DNA from: Nostoc sp. HK-01
Lineage (GTDB): Bacteria > Cyanobacteriota > Cyanobacteriia > Cyanobacteriales > Nostocaceae
Reading direction: 5' to 3'
DNA: 37,388 bases
NCBI GenBank assembly: GCA_003990705.1
Contig: AP018324.1
Coordinates: 1 to 37,388, forward strand
In this document: in pieces, positions 8,471 to 16,355 of the stretch
Layout: each line of letters opens with the position of its first letter
Position numbering within the stretch: position 1 is the first letter of the stretch
Made by a program: the position numbers and the translations under genes
Notes under the pieces: generated by a model
The model's database searches: none
Seen by the model: the letters and a program-made list of their open reading frames with translations, nothing else
Told to the model about the DNA's origin: nothing

Positions 8471-8555
8471 ACTACTGGGTCATTCGACACGCTTATAGCT
8501 ATAAAAAAAGTAATAGCAAAGTAAAAGTATGAAGCGTGCCAAATGACGCACTACT
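8471..8555. repeat. Imperfect long inverted repeat (MITE-like hairpin)
   Basis: Arms 8471-8494 (ACTACTGGGTCATTCGACAC…) and 8532-8555 (…GCGTGCCAAATGACGCACTA) match at about 19 of 24 positions as inverted copies around a 37-bp AT-rich centre. It lies in the 330-bp gap before the GTPase gene. It may be a small non-autonomous element or a leader structure. Confidence 0.45.
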
Positions 8556-8674
8556 ATTTTTAGCACTCGCAGAATTTTTCGGTCTATTGAACGAAAATTC
8601 AAGTATACTCAAATTAGCTAATTTTAGCTCAAAAATTAGAAAACTAACGGAAAAACCACCTAAAATTTTACACT

Positions 8675-9430
8675 ATGGACTTCTGGGAACTATTTTTAAG
8701 AGATGTAGAAGAAAAATTTATAAAATGGATATCTAAAGAATTGATACCATTGCTAATACGAACTGCTGATCAACTCCAGAAAGTTTTCAAAAATTTATTT
8801 GTTGGTACTAATGTTTTAATATTGGGTGATATTCAAACTGGAAAAACAGCCCTCATATATTTGATGACGTATGGAAAACCCTATTTTCTTGATAAAAAGG
8901 GTATAAAAAGTATTCAACCCACAGGAATAGGCGCAATTATTGGTAGAGAAGTTAAAATAAGTGAAGATGATACTGACTCTGATGTACCAATTAAATTACC
9001 AGTAGATTATGGTGGGGACAAAGCTTTAAGATATCTTTGGAGGAAAGCTATTGAATACTATAAACCAGATGGTATTGTTTACATGATTGATGGAAGGGAT
9101 GAATCATTAGAAAAACAGTTTGAACCTCTTTTTAGTGACATACTAACTGTTAAAAAGGGGTTTAATAACTTAAAAGCTATTCATATATTCGTCAATTTTT
9201 CAGACCAATGGAATCCTAATAAATCTATGTTTGTTAAAATCACAAAAATACGTGATACTGAAAATTATTTTGCATTAAAGTTTTATGAAACAAACTATTA
9301 TAAAAAATTCGCCAATATAGATATTAAATTTCATGAGATTCAACTATCTCCAGATAAAGATAGCTGGGAAGATGCTAAAGCTGCACTACGAATTTTTGGG
9401 GTTGGCTTGACAAAAAAAACAGAGGTATAA
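8675..9430 (+). CDS. Arf-like small GTPase-domain protein
   Basis: A 251-residue protein with a recognisable GTPase core: G1 GDIQTGKT (51-58), a Thr in PTGIG (83, switch I), G3 DYGGD (111-115) and G4-like VNFSDQW (Asn174…Asp177). The block DYGGDKALRYLWRKAI followed by GIVYMIDGRDES matches the Arf/Arl pattern (DxGG, then LWR, then a hydrophobic strand ending in D). The residue after DxGG, the catalytic Gln in Arf proteins, is Asp here, so hydrolysis may be slow or need a partner. A helical N-terminal extension of about 40 residues precedes the core. No clear ribosome binding site is seen. The next gene starts 3 bases after the stop, so they form a unit. Confidence 0.7.
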   Translation: MDFWELFLRDVEEKFIKWISKELIPLLIRTADQLQKVFKNLFVGTNVLILGDIQTGKTALIYLMTYGKPYFLDKKGIKSIQPTGIGAIIGREVKISEDDTDSDVPIKLPVDYGGDKALRYLWRKAIEYYKPDGIVYMIDGRDESLEKQFEPLFSDILTVKKGFNNLKAIHIFVNFSDQWNPNKSMFVKITKIRDTENYFALKFYETNYYKKFANIDIKFHEIQLSPDKDSWEDAKAALRIFGVGLTKKTEV

Positions 9431-9433
9431 ATT

Positions 9434-10594
9434 ATGAATTCACTTGAAATTTTTCGTGGTTTAGATAATCATTTTCAATCTAATGCTTCATTCTCAATAA
9501 ATTTCGGAAAGAATATTCAAGGCATACAAGATACAAGAGATACGCCTTTTACTATTAATATTGAGCGACTAAGAGAGCAAAATTATGATTTGGCAGTAGA
9601 AGATATTACTGACTTGTTACCAATAGGTAGTGTTTGGCTACCTGCTCTAAATATGCATAGTTATGTTATTAGAAATTTTTATTGTCAGAAAAAACAGCAC
9701 TGGTTGGTTATAAGTGCTGTAGTGGTTGAACCTCATCCTACTAGACAGGCTGTTCCTTATTATCGTGGGTATGTTTTCTCTTCTCAGAAGACTGCACTTG
9801 AAGAAATGATTGAGGGTTTGAAAAATTTAGCTAAAGATATTGCCCCCGATTTAGTAAATTATCGCGACCAATATTTATACTACTATGATATAAGTAGTTT
9901 TCCATATTTAATCTACTTAAATAATGTAAAGCCAGAAGACAATAGTTATAAAAATCATAAAGCTCGTATATTATATGTTGCAGCTAAAGAATATGAAAGT
10001 CAAATATACGATAATTATTATTCTACTTTAATTTTAAATAAGGATGAAATGCAAAGAGTTTACAGGAAATTTGGAGATAAATATTTAGTAGGTTATTTTG
10101 ATAGTATTTTCAATCCTAACTCTTCCAAAGTAAAGAACAAAAACATAGATCATAATAAACTTTTACCAGCTATTATCAATATTTGTAATAATAGATTACA
10201 AGCAATTCAATCGAATATATTAGGAGACATTAGCCAACAATATAGCGATTTAGATAGTTCATCTAGATTTGACAATATTAGAAAAAATCCAGATGCTCAA
10301 AATAAGGATAGCACTGACTACTTTAAACTTGGATATGAGAAATACGACGAAGCCTCAAGACTAAAAAAATCCCCTGAGGAAGCTCGTCAAAAATATTCAA
10401 CTGCTTTGGAGTATTTCAAAAAAGCTATTAAACTTGACGAAAATAATGTACAAATTTACGGCTTTCTGGCAAATATATATCTAGCTATAGATGAAAAAGA
10501 TTTAGCTCTACATAATCTTGAACAAGTTTATAAAAGAAGTAATGATATGACTGAAAAAGAAGTCGCTAAAAAGAAATTAGATGAATTAAGGTAA
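9434..10594 (+). CDS. Unknown N-terminal domain plus C-terminal TPR, partner of the GTPase gene
   Basis: A 386-residue protein. Residues 1-270 are not recognised; they contain conserved-looking hydrophobic strands (LPIGSVWLPALNMHSYVI, HWLVISAVVVEPHP, YYRGYVFSSQKTALEEM) in an alpha/beta layout. Residues about 295-385 are tetratricopeptide repeats (YFKLGYEKYDEASRL, ALEYFKKAIKLDENN, IYGFLANIYLAI, ALHNLEQVYKRS). GAGG precedes ATG 9434 in the tail of the GTPase gene, and the 3-base spacing implies co-translation. The likely role is binding or regulating the GTPase, or being the effector it controls; this is inference from gene pairing only. Confidence 0.6.
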   Translation: MNSLEIFRGLDNHFQSNASFSINFGKNIQGIQDTRDTPFTINIERLREQNYDLAVEDITDLLPIGSVWLPALNMHSYVIRNFYCQKKQHWLVISAVVVEPHPTRQAVPYYRGYVFSSQKTALEEMIEGLKNLAKDIAPDLVNYRDQYLYYYDISSFPYLIYLNNVKPEDNSYKNHKARILYVAAKEYESQIYDNYYSTLILNKDEMQRVYRKFGDKYLVGYFDSIFNPNSSKVKNKNIDHNKLLPAIINICNNRLQAIQSNILGDISQQYSDLDSSSRFDNIRKNPDAQNKDSTDYFKLGYEKYDEASRLKKSPEEARQKYSTALEYFKKAIKLDENNVQIYGFLANIYLAIDEKDLALHNLEQVYKRSNDMTEKEVAKKKLDELR

Positions 10595-10655
10595 ATTAAT
10601 TGTATAAATATGAAATCTTTAAACTAAATTTATTGTTAAGCTCACGCAACCTTTA

Positions 10656-11636
10656 TTAAGTGAGGTTTTTCCGCCTACTATAAGGCAGATTCAGCAAATC
10701 AATCGCCCGTTTCTTCGCCACTTCCCCACGCCTATCGTATTTACTTGTAGTATTTGGCGACGCATGACCTGCTAGTTTCGCTACCGTGACGATATCTGCA
10801 CCAGCATCCAATAGATTACCGATAAAAGTTCTTCTAAAATCATGAGGTGTAAACGCATCCACATCAGCTTTTTCTCCGCGTCGTTGCAATGCTCGTAACA
10901 CCCCCTGCTCACTCATCCGCCTTGATATGATTTTATTTGCCTTATTTAAAGGATAAAAAAGCGGCCCTGGTTCTTTACCCCGGATCAGCAACCAATCAGT
11001 AACAGCTTGCACACCAGCTTCAGGTAAATACACAATTCGTTCCTTCCGTCCCTTAGCTTCCCGTATAGTTAATGACCGAGTGCGCGGCTTAAAATCGCTC
11101 AAATCAAGGTAAGTAACCTCACTGCGACGCAACCCTACCGTTAAAACTGCCAGTAGTGCCGCATCTCTGCGACCCAATGTTGAGTCATCTTGAATACAAT
11201 CAGACCACAACGCAACAATTTCTTCAGGATCGAGTTCGCGCCCCTTCAACAAACTTTGGCCCCGCACCGACTCAATATCAGCTGCTCGTCCATACTCATC
11301 TGTGGACATCAACCCTAACCGCCAAGCTTCCTTGAGCGTTCGCCGTAATGCACATAGCATTTTGTTCGCCATCGCTGGGCTGTATTTTTCCATCAGCACT
11401 GACCTAACTGCGGCTGTGTGCTGGTAACGCAACTTTGACCAATCCAAAGTGCTTGCATCACAAGTACCACTGGTTAGCAGTTGGGCGATCACATTTAGGG
11501 CCTCTCGCATTGTGCGCCGGGAACCTTCCCCAAGACTGTGGAGATAAACTTCAGCCGGGTGCATAGTTAGCGGTACTGGTTCGGTTAACGCCAGCGACTC
11601 TGGATTAAAATTGTCAGCGATCGCGCGGGTGTTCAC
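10656..11636 (-). CDS. XerC/XerD-like tyrosine recombinase
   Basis: A full-length 326-residue site-specific recombinase with an N-terminal SAM-like core-binding domain (about residues 25-115) and a C-terminal catalytic domain. Catalytic residues: Arg170 (TVGLRRSEVTYLDL), Lys about 195 (REAKGRKER), His265-x-x-Arg268 (TPHDFRRTF), His291 (LAGHASPNTTSKY) and Tyr300. It starts with GTG 11636. It stands alone, convergent with the GTPase/TPR pair. Its role could be plasmid multimer resolution or integration; no adjacent core site was found. Unlike the 4178-4810 recombinase it has both domains. Confidence 0.9.
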   Translation of the reverse strand: MNTRAIADNFNPESLALTEPVPLTMHPAEVYLHSLGEGSRRTMREALNVIAQLLTSGTCDASTLDWSKLRYQHTAAVRSVLMEKYSPAMANKMLCALRRTLKEAWRLGLMSTDEYGRAADIESVRGQSLLKGRELDPEEIVALWSDCIQDDSTLGRRDAALLAVLTVGLRRSEVTYLDLSDFKPRTRSLTIREAKGRKERIVYLPEAGVQAVTDWLLIRGKEPGPLFYPLNKANKIISRRMSEQGVLRALQRRGEKADVDAFTPHDFRRTFIGNLLDAGADIVTVAKLAGHASPNTTSKYDRRGEVAKKRAIDLLNLPYSRRKNLT

Positions 11637-11824
11637 GGTCAGTTAAAACAAGCTTTGTAATAGATCCTCCCTCAAAAGTGCCTTGCTGTATACCTCCTAG
11701 CCCCCAAAGATTGCGAGAAGTGAACTTCTCTACACTTATTTGGTTTGTAAGCCTTGCTGTGGCTTTGTTGCAATCATTCGTAATCTTTGAATATTCAACC
11801 TACTTTGGTCATGGCTTAGGAACA

Positions 11825-12352
11825 TTATTCAGTGTCATCCAGGCTAAAGTGATGGGGATTTTTCAGAATGAAAATACCGTTAGACTTAATTAAGTCACCT
11901 GTGCAGTAAACGGGCAAGCGTTCTTGATACGCCTTTAGTGCCAGGATGTAGTCACGGTCAGCTAATTCGGTGTGGATGGGACGCAGTTTATCAACCACGA
12001 TGCCCAGCATGGTGATATCGCCACTTAGATGATCTGCGTTGGGTGTGGCAATGTGCGTGACGACTGCTTGGATGGTGGTGTTGGGTGCATTTGTAATTAA
12101 GTCACCCCAAATTGACTGTTGGGATCTGGTTTCTGCCAATGCCAGAGTTTCAACGACTTCTGCCATGCGACGAGAAAAGTCAATAATTTCTGGTTTGAGG
12201 GGAAGTAAAATTTCAAAACCGTCTAAAGTCCAAATGGCAGCTTTATCACCTTGACGTTGCTGTTGCTGCCAACCATGCCCGACTAAGTAAGCTTCTACTT
12301 GTCGGGGGTCGATATATTTAAATTTTTCCACATCCGGGAAAATAGCTGTCAT
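11825..12352 (-). CDS. Hypothetical protein in the partition-region operon
   Basis: I do not recognise this 175-residue acidic soluble protein (KFKYIDPRQVEAYLVGHGW, WTLDGFEILLPLKPEIIDF). Its ATG overlaps the stop of the upstream gene by 4 bases (ATGA at 12349-12352), so the two are translationally coupled and probably act together. The start motif DPRQVEAYLVGHGW with a following basic/Gln-rich loop appears in uncharacterised cyanobacterial plasmid proteins as far as I recall, without a known function. It is the last gene of a minus-strand run beginning with parA. Confidence 0.55.
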   Translation of the reverse strand: MTAIFPDVEKFKYIDPRQVEAYLVGHGWQQQQRQGDKAAIWTLDGFEILLPLKPEIIDFSRRMAEVVETLALAETRSQQSIWGDLITNAPNTTIQAVVTHIATPNADHLSGDITMLGIVVDKLRPIHTELADRDYILALKAYQERLPVYCTGDLIKSNGIFILKNPHHFSLDDTE

Positions 12353-12852
12353 AGGGATTCTCCAACGGCGATGCGTGACATGATGGTTTTGAGTGCGTCG
12401 GGGCTAAATATATTTTGACGCTTAATCTCCACTGTGATGTTCGTCTTGTTATCAACTGGTAGTTGTCCGCGCAACGATAGCCAATAACCGCAGCGAAAAA
12501 GGTCTAGGGATTCTTCGGTTTGGGATAACCAGTTGCTAACTGTTTCTGGTACTAAGACAACTATTAATAGTTGTGGTACAAAGGGGTCGTCTTCTCGGAG
12601 TTCGTCATAGTTTTTGGTGCTGAGTCGGTATTTAATAGATGTTTCTTTACGAACATCTTGAGATGTAGATTTAATTTGTACGTCAAATCTCGGCAAACGC
12701 TTGGAGTTAAGTTTTCCTGGTACGGTGATTGTAGCGTCGATGCCGCTATTATCTAACCTACGTGTGGCTGCTTGCAGAGAGTAGCCAGCAGTTGCGGTGA
12801 CGGCATACACATAAGCGTAACTAAAATCTTCTTGTTGGGTACTGAGGCTCAT
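12349..12852 (-). CDS. DUF4365-like protein
   Basis: A 167-residue protein. The start QQEDFSYAYVYAVTATAGY…, followed by DNSGIDATI and RFDVQIKSTSQ, fits the DUF4365 family, whose DATI…QIKST spacing (an acidic residue, then Q-x-K) recalls PD-(D/E)xK nuclease-like folds. Enzymatic activity is therefore possible but unproven. Coupled by a 4-base overlap to the hypothetical gene 11825-12352 and 13 bases downstream of the partition gene pair, it looks like part of one transcript with parA. A two-gene toxin-antitoxin or defence pair riding in the partition operon is one possible reading. Confidence 0.65.
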   Translation of the reverse strand: MSLSTQQEDFSYAYVYAVTATAGYSLQAATRRLDNSGIDATITVPGKLNSKRLPRFDVQIKSTSQDVRKETSIKYRLSTKNYDELREDDPFVPQLLIVVLVPETVSNWLSQTEESLDLFRCGYWLSLRGQLPVDNKTNITVEIKRQNIFSPDALKTIMSRIAVGESL

Positions 12853-12865
12853 TATTTACAGGTCT

Positions 12866-13312
12866 TTATTTTGAAGGATTAGTCAGCATTGTGATTAACC
12901 GTTTAATTTGCCCAACCCGTTTGCGTTGGTCGTAGCGGCGTTTGGCTTCCGTAGTGATTTTGGCTACAAGTTCGTTATCAGCACTTGCAACAGTCCAGGC
13001 AGCTTCTAAAAATACCTCAACTGTGATGCCTTTGTCTTTACAAAACTGTGTCAATTTTTGGTCGAGGTCTTTTTCTAAAACGATTGCCGAATGTCGTCGA
13101 GTTTGGGGGTATTTTTCGAGTTCGGCTTTCAGTTCGGCGATTGTATCAGCAGTTGGGTTCACTTGTTCTGTAACTGGGGTAGGTTGTTGTGGGAAATCTT
13201 GCTCTAGGGCTTGGTCTAGGGGCTGTGCTTTAGGAACAAGTGCATCTTGGCGTGGTTCAACTGTTGAGCGATTGCGTTTGTTGCGTAGTTGGTTGAGTAC
13301 GTTATCTGACAT
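12866..13312 (-). CDS. Likely ribbon-helix-helix partition partner of ParA
   Basis: A 148-residue protein lying 2 bases after parA. The N-terminal half is flexible, Pro/Gln-rich and basic (NVLNQLRNKRNRST). The C-terminal part RRHSAIVLEKDLDQKLTQFC followed by KGITVEVFLEAAWTVA has the strand-helix-helix pattern of ribbon-helix-helix DNA-binding proteins and ends in basic residues (KRRYDQRKRVGQIKRL). A position directly behind a ParA gene, with an RHH-like fold, suggests the centromere-binding component of a type Ib-like partition system, acting on the repeats at 14116-14230. It shows no ParB HTH or CTPase motif. Confidence 0.6.
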   Translation of the reverse strand: MSDNVLNQLRNKRNRSTVEPRQDALVPKAQPLDQALEQDFPQQPTPVTEQVNPTADTIAELKAELEKYPQTRRHSAIVLEKDLDQKLTQFCKDKGITVEVFLEAAWTVASADNELVAKITTEAKRRYDQRKRVGQIKRLITMLTNPSK

Positions 13313-13314
13313 TT

Positions 13315-14094
13315 TTATTGGCTCCCAACAGATGTACGGATTTTCTCAATTAAGATTTCAAATGGATATTCCAGGTCGTTGTAACCCAACTGCGAGAGGG
13401 TTGTACGTTTGTTAATGGCTTGTTTATAGCGTTCTGATTCGCGGATTGAAGGTAAAACTAGCTCCTCACCAACTTCATCTCGCATTCCATCTACCGCTGC
13501 CCGACTTTCTTGCGCTTGGGTGTTCCCAAACCAGCGATCTCGGAAGGGGAGTACACCTAAAATTGAGGCATTTGTCGCTCCGACATCGCGTAACCCGCTT
13601 AGTAAGTCGAGCGTCCGCACCAGAGAACCGTAACCTTTGACCGATGCTTCTGCGGGGATGATGAGAAAATCTGCTGCGCCAATCACTGTTAAACAAATTT
13701 GCGATCTCTGGGGTGGGGCATCGATAATGCAAACTTTGAATATTTGGCTGATGGCTTCTAATCGTCGCTTGAGTAAGGTTGCACCAACTCCACTATTAGA
13801 TAAATAATCTTGCACGGTATCAAGTTGGTCATCAGCAGGGATGAGAAACAGATTGTCGTTATCTAGAGTCGGGTAAATGCAGTCCTCTGGTGCAACTGTT
13901 TTTTTAAGAAACTCCAATAGGGTTGGTTGGTTAGCTTCCAACTCAAACCCCAGATAGGTAGTGAGATTATGTTGGGGGTCGGAGTCGAGCATCAAGGTAG
14001 TAAACCCCTGGCGTGATAGCAGCCGACCAAGGAACAGGGCAGTTGTTGTCTTGCCCTGACCTCCACTCAACGAGCTTACGGTAATTGTCAGCAT
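13315..14094 (-). CDS. parA: ParA-family partition ATPase
   Basis: A 259-residue Walker-type ATPase for plasmid segregation. Walker A is SLSGGQGKTTTALFLGR (P-loop residues 11-18); the signature Lys of the deviant motif (KGGxGKT) is Ser10 here. Switch I is LDSDPQHNLTTYLG and Walker B is VCIIDAPPQRSQ. There is no N-terminal HTH, so it is of the short ParA (type Ib-like) kind, where the partner protein rather than ParA represses the operon. A 36-bp perfect palindrome lies 22 bp upstream of ATG 14094, well placed as operator and centromere. A small RHH-like gene follows 2 bases downstream. Confidence 0.88.
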   Translation of the reverse strand: MLTITVSSLSGGQGKTTTALFLGRLLSRQGFTTLMLDSDPQHNLTTYLGFELEANQPTLLEFLKKTVAPEDCIYPTLDNDNLFLIPADDQLDTVQDYLSNSGVGATLLKRRLEAISQIFKVCIIDAPPQRSQICLTVIGAADFLIIPAEASVKGYGSLVRTLDLLSGLRDVGATNASILGVLPFRDRWFGNTQAQESRAAVDGMRDEVGEELVLPSIRESERYKQAINKRTTLSQLGYNDLEYPFEILIEKIRTSVGSQ

Positions 14095-14115
14095 CTCTAT
14101 TTTTAGTAACTTATT

Positions 14116-14151
14116 AAATTAGCAAATCAGCTTAAGCTGATTTGCTAATTT
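14116..14151. promoter_or_regulatory. 36-bp perfect palindrome upstream of parA (candidate operator/centromere)
   Basis: An 18+18 bp perfect inverted repeat centred between 14133 and 14134 (half-site AGCAAATCAGCTT flanked by AAATT). It contains the TTAGC/GCTAA element that recurs in the following 100 bp. Its place just before parA, with no T-run, argues for protein binding rather than termination. Confidence 0.7.
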
Positions 14152-14179
14152 TGTCAATTAATAAATTTATCTTTTTATA

Positions 14180-14230
14180 TTTTTAACTAAAGCTAATTTT
14201 GTAAAATTAGCTTTTTAACTAAAGCTAATT
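14180..14230. repeat. Two 19-bp direct repeats with an internal inverted repeat (iteron/centromere-like)
   Basis: TTTTTAACTAAAGCTAATT occurs identically at 14180-14198 and 14212-14230, 32 bp apart, which is about three helical turns. Between and overlapping them AGCTAATTTT-GT-AAAATTAGCT (14191-14212) is a perfect inverted repeat. More AGCTAA/TTAGCT boxes lie at 14240-14250 and 14655-14720. This is the densest repeat cluster on the plasmid and is best explained as the par centromere, possibly with the origin. Confidence 0.7.
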
Positions 14231-14406
14231 AAAACAGCTTTCAGCTAAACAGGGAGGAGCCTTGCACACTGCTGGCATCACTACGCGCAAGGTGCATTTA
14301 GTTACGACAAGCCAAAACCCCGTCAGATTATCGCATCTGACCAGTCACTAAGGATTCGCTGCAATTGTTTTAGGAACTTGCCATGAATAAAATCACCTAG
14401 ATATAG

Positions 14407-14458
14407 AAAAAGCGAACACATCTCCGCGTTGGTGTCCGTGATGAGGTGTGTTCGCTTT
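14407..14458 (-). terminator. Strong rho-independent terminator (minus strand)
   Basis: AAAGCGAACACA (14409-14420) and TGTGTTCGCTTT (14447-14458) form a 12-bp perfect stem, extendable by three pairs after one wobble pair, followed on the minus strand by TTTTTC. It would stop transcription coming from 14460-15270 before the par region, or end a small antisense-type RNA. Confidence 0.65.
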
Positions 14459-15267
14459 AACCGATTCAAATCACTTTTGCATGATCTGCGATCGCACTCC
14501 ACCCAACAGGATGTATCAAAAAAAGGAGTGCTTAAAGGCAGGGAAAACGCACCTTATTTCCTAACAAAAACTAATACGGATTTCAAAATCATCTATATAA
14601 ATGCAAAATCTGACAAAAACATAAACAGAACAAATCGATTATTTTACTAACACATAAATTAGCTTATTTCTCAGGAAATAACTCTTGTCTAAAGATAAAT
14701 TAGCTAACTATTTAGCCATGAATAAGTAAGCTTATTTCTGAAAATAAACAATAATTTTAACTAAATTGTTGACAAGTTATTTTACGCTAAATCTAAAACT
14801 CTTTCTAAATAGTTATTATCCATTGCTGCCAGAAACTGTTTATTTTTGATTCCGCGTTTTACACGCTTCTCTTTACCTAAAAGATTTACTGCTATAAGTA
14901 TCTTTCGCCGTGAATTGTCTGAAACTCTTACAGGTCAAAAGTTATATTCATTTCAACCACACAGTATTTATTATTCTCTTTGGTAGGCGAAAAGCAATTA
15001 TTGACCCTCACACTGCAAGTATGCGCGGATGAAATCAGGCAGAACTATTAAAAACGCTAAAAGCCATATACAACAAGCTTTTCCAGACCATCTTGCTCAA
15101 AATTACACATATCTCGGCTCAATACCTTTAAGCATTATCCTAACTTCATATTGTTAAAAGTAGAATGATTATTGTACATTCTAAATATTTAGGTGATATC
15201 GTAAAAGTTATATTCAAATGTCACCTAGCATAAAAATAACAAAAATACAAAATATATTAGATTTAAT
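14459..15267. other. 800-bp region without an intact gene
   Basis: AT-rich sequence between the par region and a two-TM gene. It holds a GCGATCGC site near 14488, several TTAGCTTATTTC-like boxes (about 14655 and 14730) and one decayed small frame (14782-14934). The rest shows nothing I can name. With the adjacent centromere-like repeats it could be part of an origin. Confidence 0.4.
14782..14934 (-). pseudogene. Small decayed gene
   Basis: The minus strand is open for about 50 codons with convincing protein-like sequence (VRVSDNSRRKILIAVNLLGK, KRVKRGIKNKQFLAAMDNNY, LERVLDLA) but has no start codon. A stop lies directly upstream. Shifting frame at about 14930 would join it to ATG-led MNITFDL, giving a protein of about 57 residues, so a single indel may have broken it. 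The family is unknown. Confidence 0.4.
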
Positions 15268-15795
15268 ATGTCAGATAAATCTCAACCGGATAGCCAATTT
15301 TTTGACACTATTATTGCATTTTATCCATCTGAGTCTCTTTTAGCAATGGAGGCATTGACTAAAAAGCTTTTAAAACTTCAAGCTATTTCAATATTTACTT
15401 ACTCTGATAGTGTATTAGATGAGCAAAGTTTTACTACTTTATTTAACAATATGAGGGTAATGATAGAAAGTAAACCATTTAACTCAGCTATGGTTGCAGA
15501 TTTCAAAGCTTATTCACATACATGGTTGAAAATTGTTTCAGAACGTTCTAATTTAAATAATGATTCTTTAGAGACTATGGTTATAAATGAAGTTAACAAG
15601 CTAGTTAGAAAAAGAAAAATTATATTAGTAAGTTACGCTGCTATGATAATGGGTGCCATAATAGCTTTTATATCATTAACATCAGGCAATTTTAATAACA
15701 ATAAGAATCTTCAACTAATAGGAGTAATGATTGGAGGATGTCTGTTTCTTTCTGGAGGTGCTGTTGTTATGAAAGATGAAATCAAATTTTATTGA
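15268..15795 (+). CDS. Hypothetical two-TM membrane protein
   Basis: A 175-residue protein not assigned to a family. Residues 1-115 are soluble and helical. Two membrane segments follow: about 119-138 (IILVSYAAMIMGAIIAFISL) and 150-170 (QLIGVMIGGCLFLSGGAVVM), with a short polar loop between (TSGNFNNNKN) and a basic run just before the first (NKLVRKRK), so the N-terminus should be cytoplasmic. It stands at the edge of the EAD/protease cluster and may be a membrane effector or accessory protein there, but only the position suggests this. Confidence 0.6.
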   Translation: MSDKSQPDSQFFDTIIAFYPSESLLAMEALTKKLLKLQAISIFTYSDSVLDEQSFTTLFNNMRVMIESKPFNSAMVADFKAYSHTWLKIVSERSNLNNDSLETMVINEVNKLVRKRKIILVSYAAMIMGAIIAFISLTSGNFNNNKNLQLIGVMIGGCLFLSGGAVVMKDEIKFY

Positions 15796-15983
15796 AAATC
15801 TTTAAAATTATTTTCTAGTTTAATTTATCTTTAAATGCCGAATAGAGCTTCTTGTGAAGATATTATACTCTTGATGAAGCAGACTATATTAGCATAAGCG
15901 AATACGATTTTGAGTCGCAAGTATTGCAAGTAAGAGAAAACTTATTATTTATTACTTGTAAAATCTAAGATAAGTTTTATAGA

Positions 15984-16322
15984 CTCAAATGCAAGGTAAT
16001 AAGGATTAGCAATGGTAATCGAGTTAATATTATTCAACACCCGCTGGGTCAACCAAAGCAAATTTCTCTTCAGAATAATTTTGTTCAATATGTGGGTAAT
16101 AATGTGGTGCAGTATGTTACTTCAACCTTACAAGGATCGTCTGGTTCTCCAGTATTTAACGATGCTTGGGATGTTGTTGCCCTACATCATGCAGGAGGTA
16201 ATATTTTAGAACCAACAACTCAACTGCACTACTTTAGAAACGAGGGCATACTAGTAGAAAATATTTTGGCTGACTTGCCCTTAGAACTTATAGACTTGCT
16301 TAAGGCAGTAAAAAATACATAA
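15984..16322 (+). pseudogene. C-terminal fragment of an EAD-associated trypsin-like protease
   Basis: In frame from about 15984 it reads RVNIIQHPLGQPKQISLQNN, then QYVTSTLQGSSGSPVFNDAW, and on to NEGILVENILADLP. This is clearly homologous to the last third of the intact protease at 19661-20719 (RVNIIQHPAGRPKEISFQNN…QYVTSTLNGSSGSPVLNDGW). The catalytic Ser motif GSSGSP is present, but the His and Asp parts and the N-terminal EAD are absent. It stops 34 bases before the EAD-FGE gene. It is most likely a remnant of a second EAD-protease gene that once preceded the FGE gene. Confidence 0.8.
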
Positions 16323-16355
16323 TGTTGAATATCTTCTACAAGCATCTAGAGTAGA

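Noticed and set aside
8536-8736. 66-codon plus-strand frame before the GTPase gene
   Set aside because: It overlaps the inverted repeat and the GTPase start, has no ribosome binding site and no recognisable sequence.
11678-11893. 71-codon plus-strand frame with a hydrophobic stretch
   Set aside because: It overlaps the convergent hypothetical gene and lacks a ribosome binding site; the hydrophobic stretch could be chance in AT-rich sequence.
14429-14650. 73-codon plus-strand frame next to the par region
   Set aside because: It starts inside the terminator hairpin and has no protein-like pattern.
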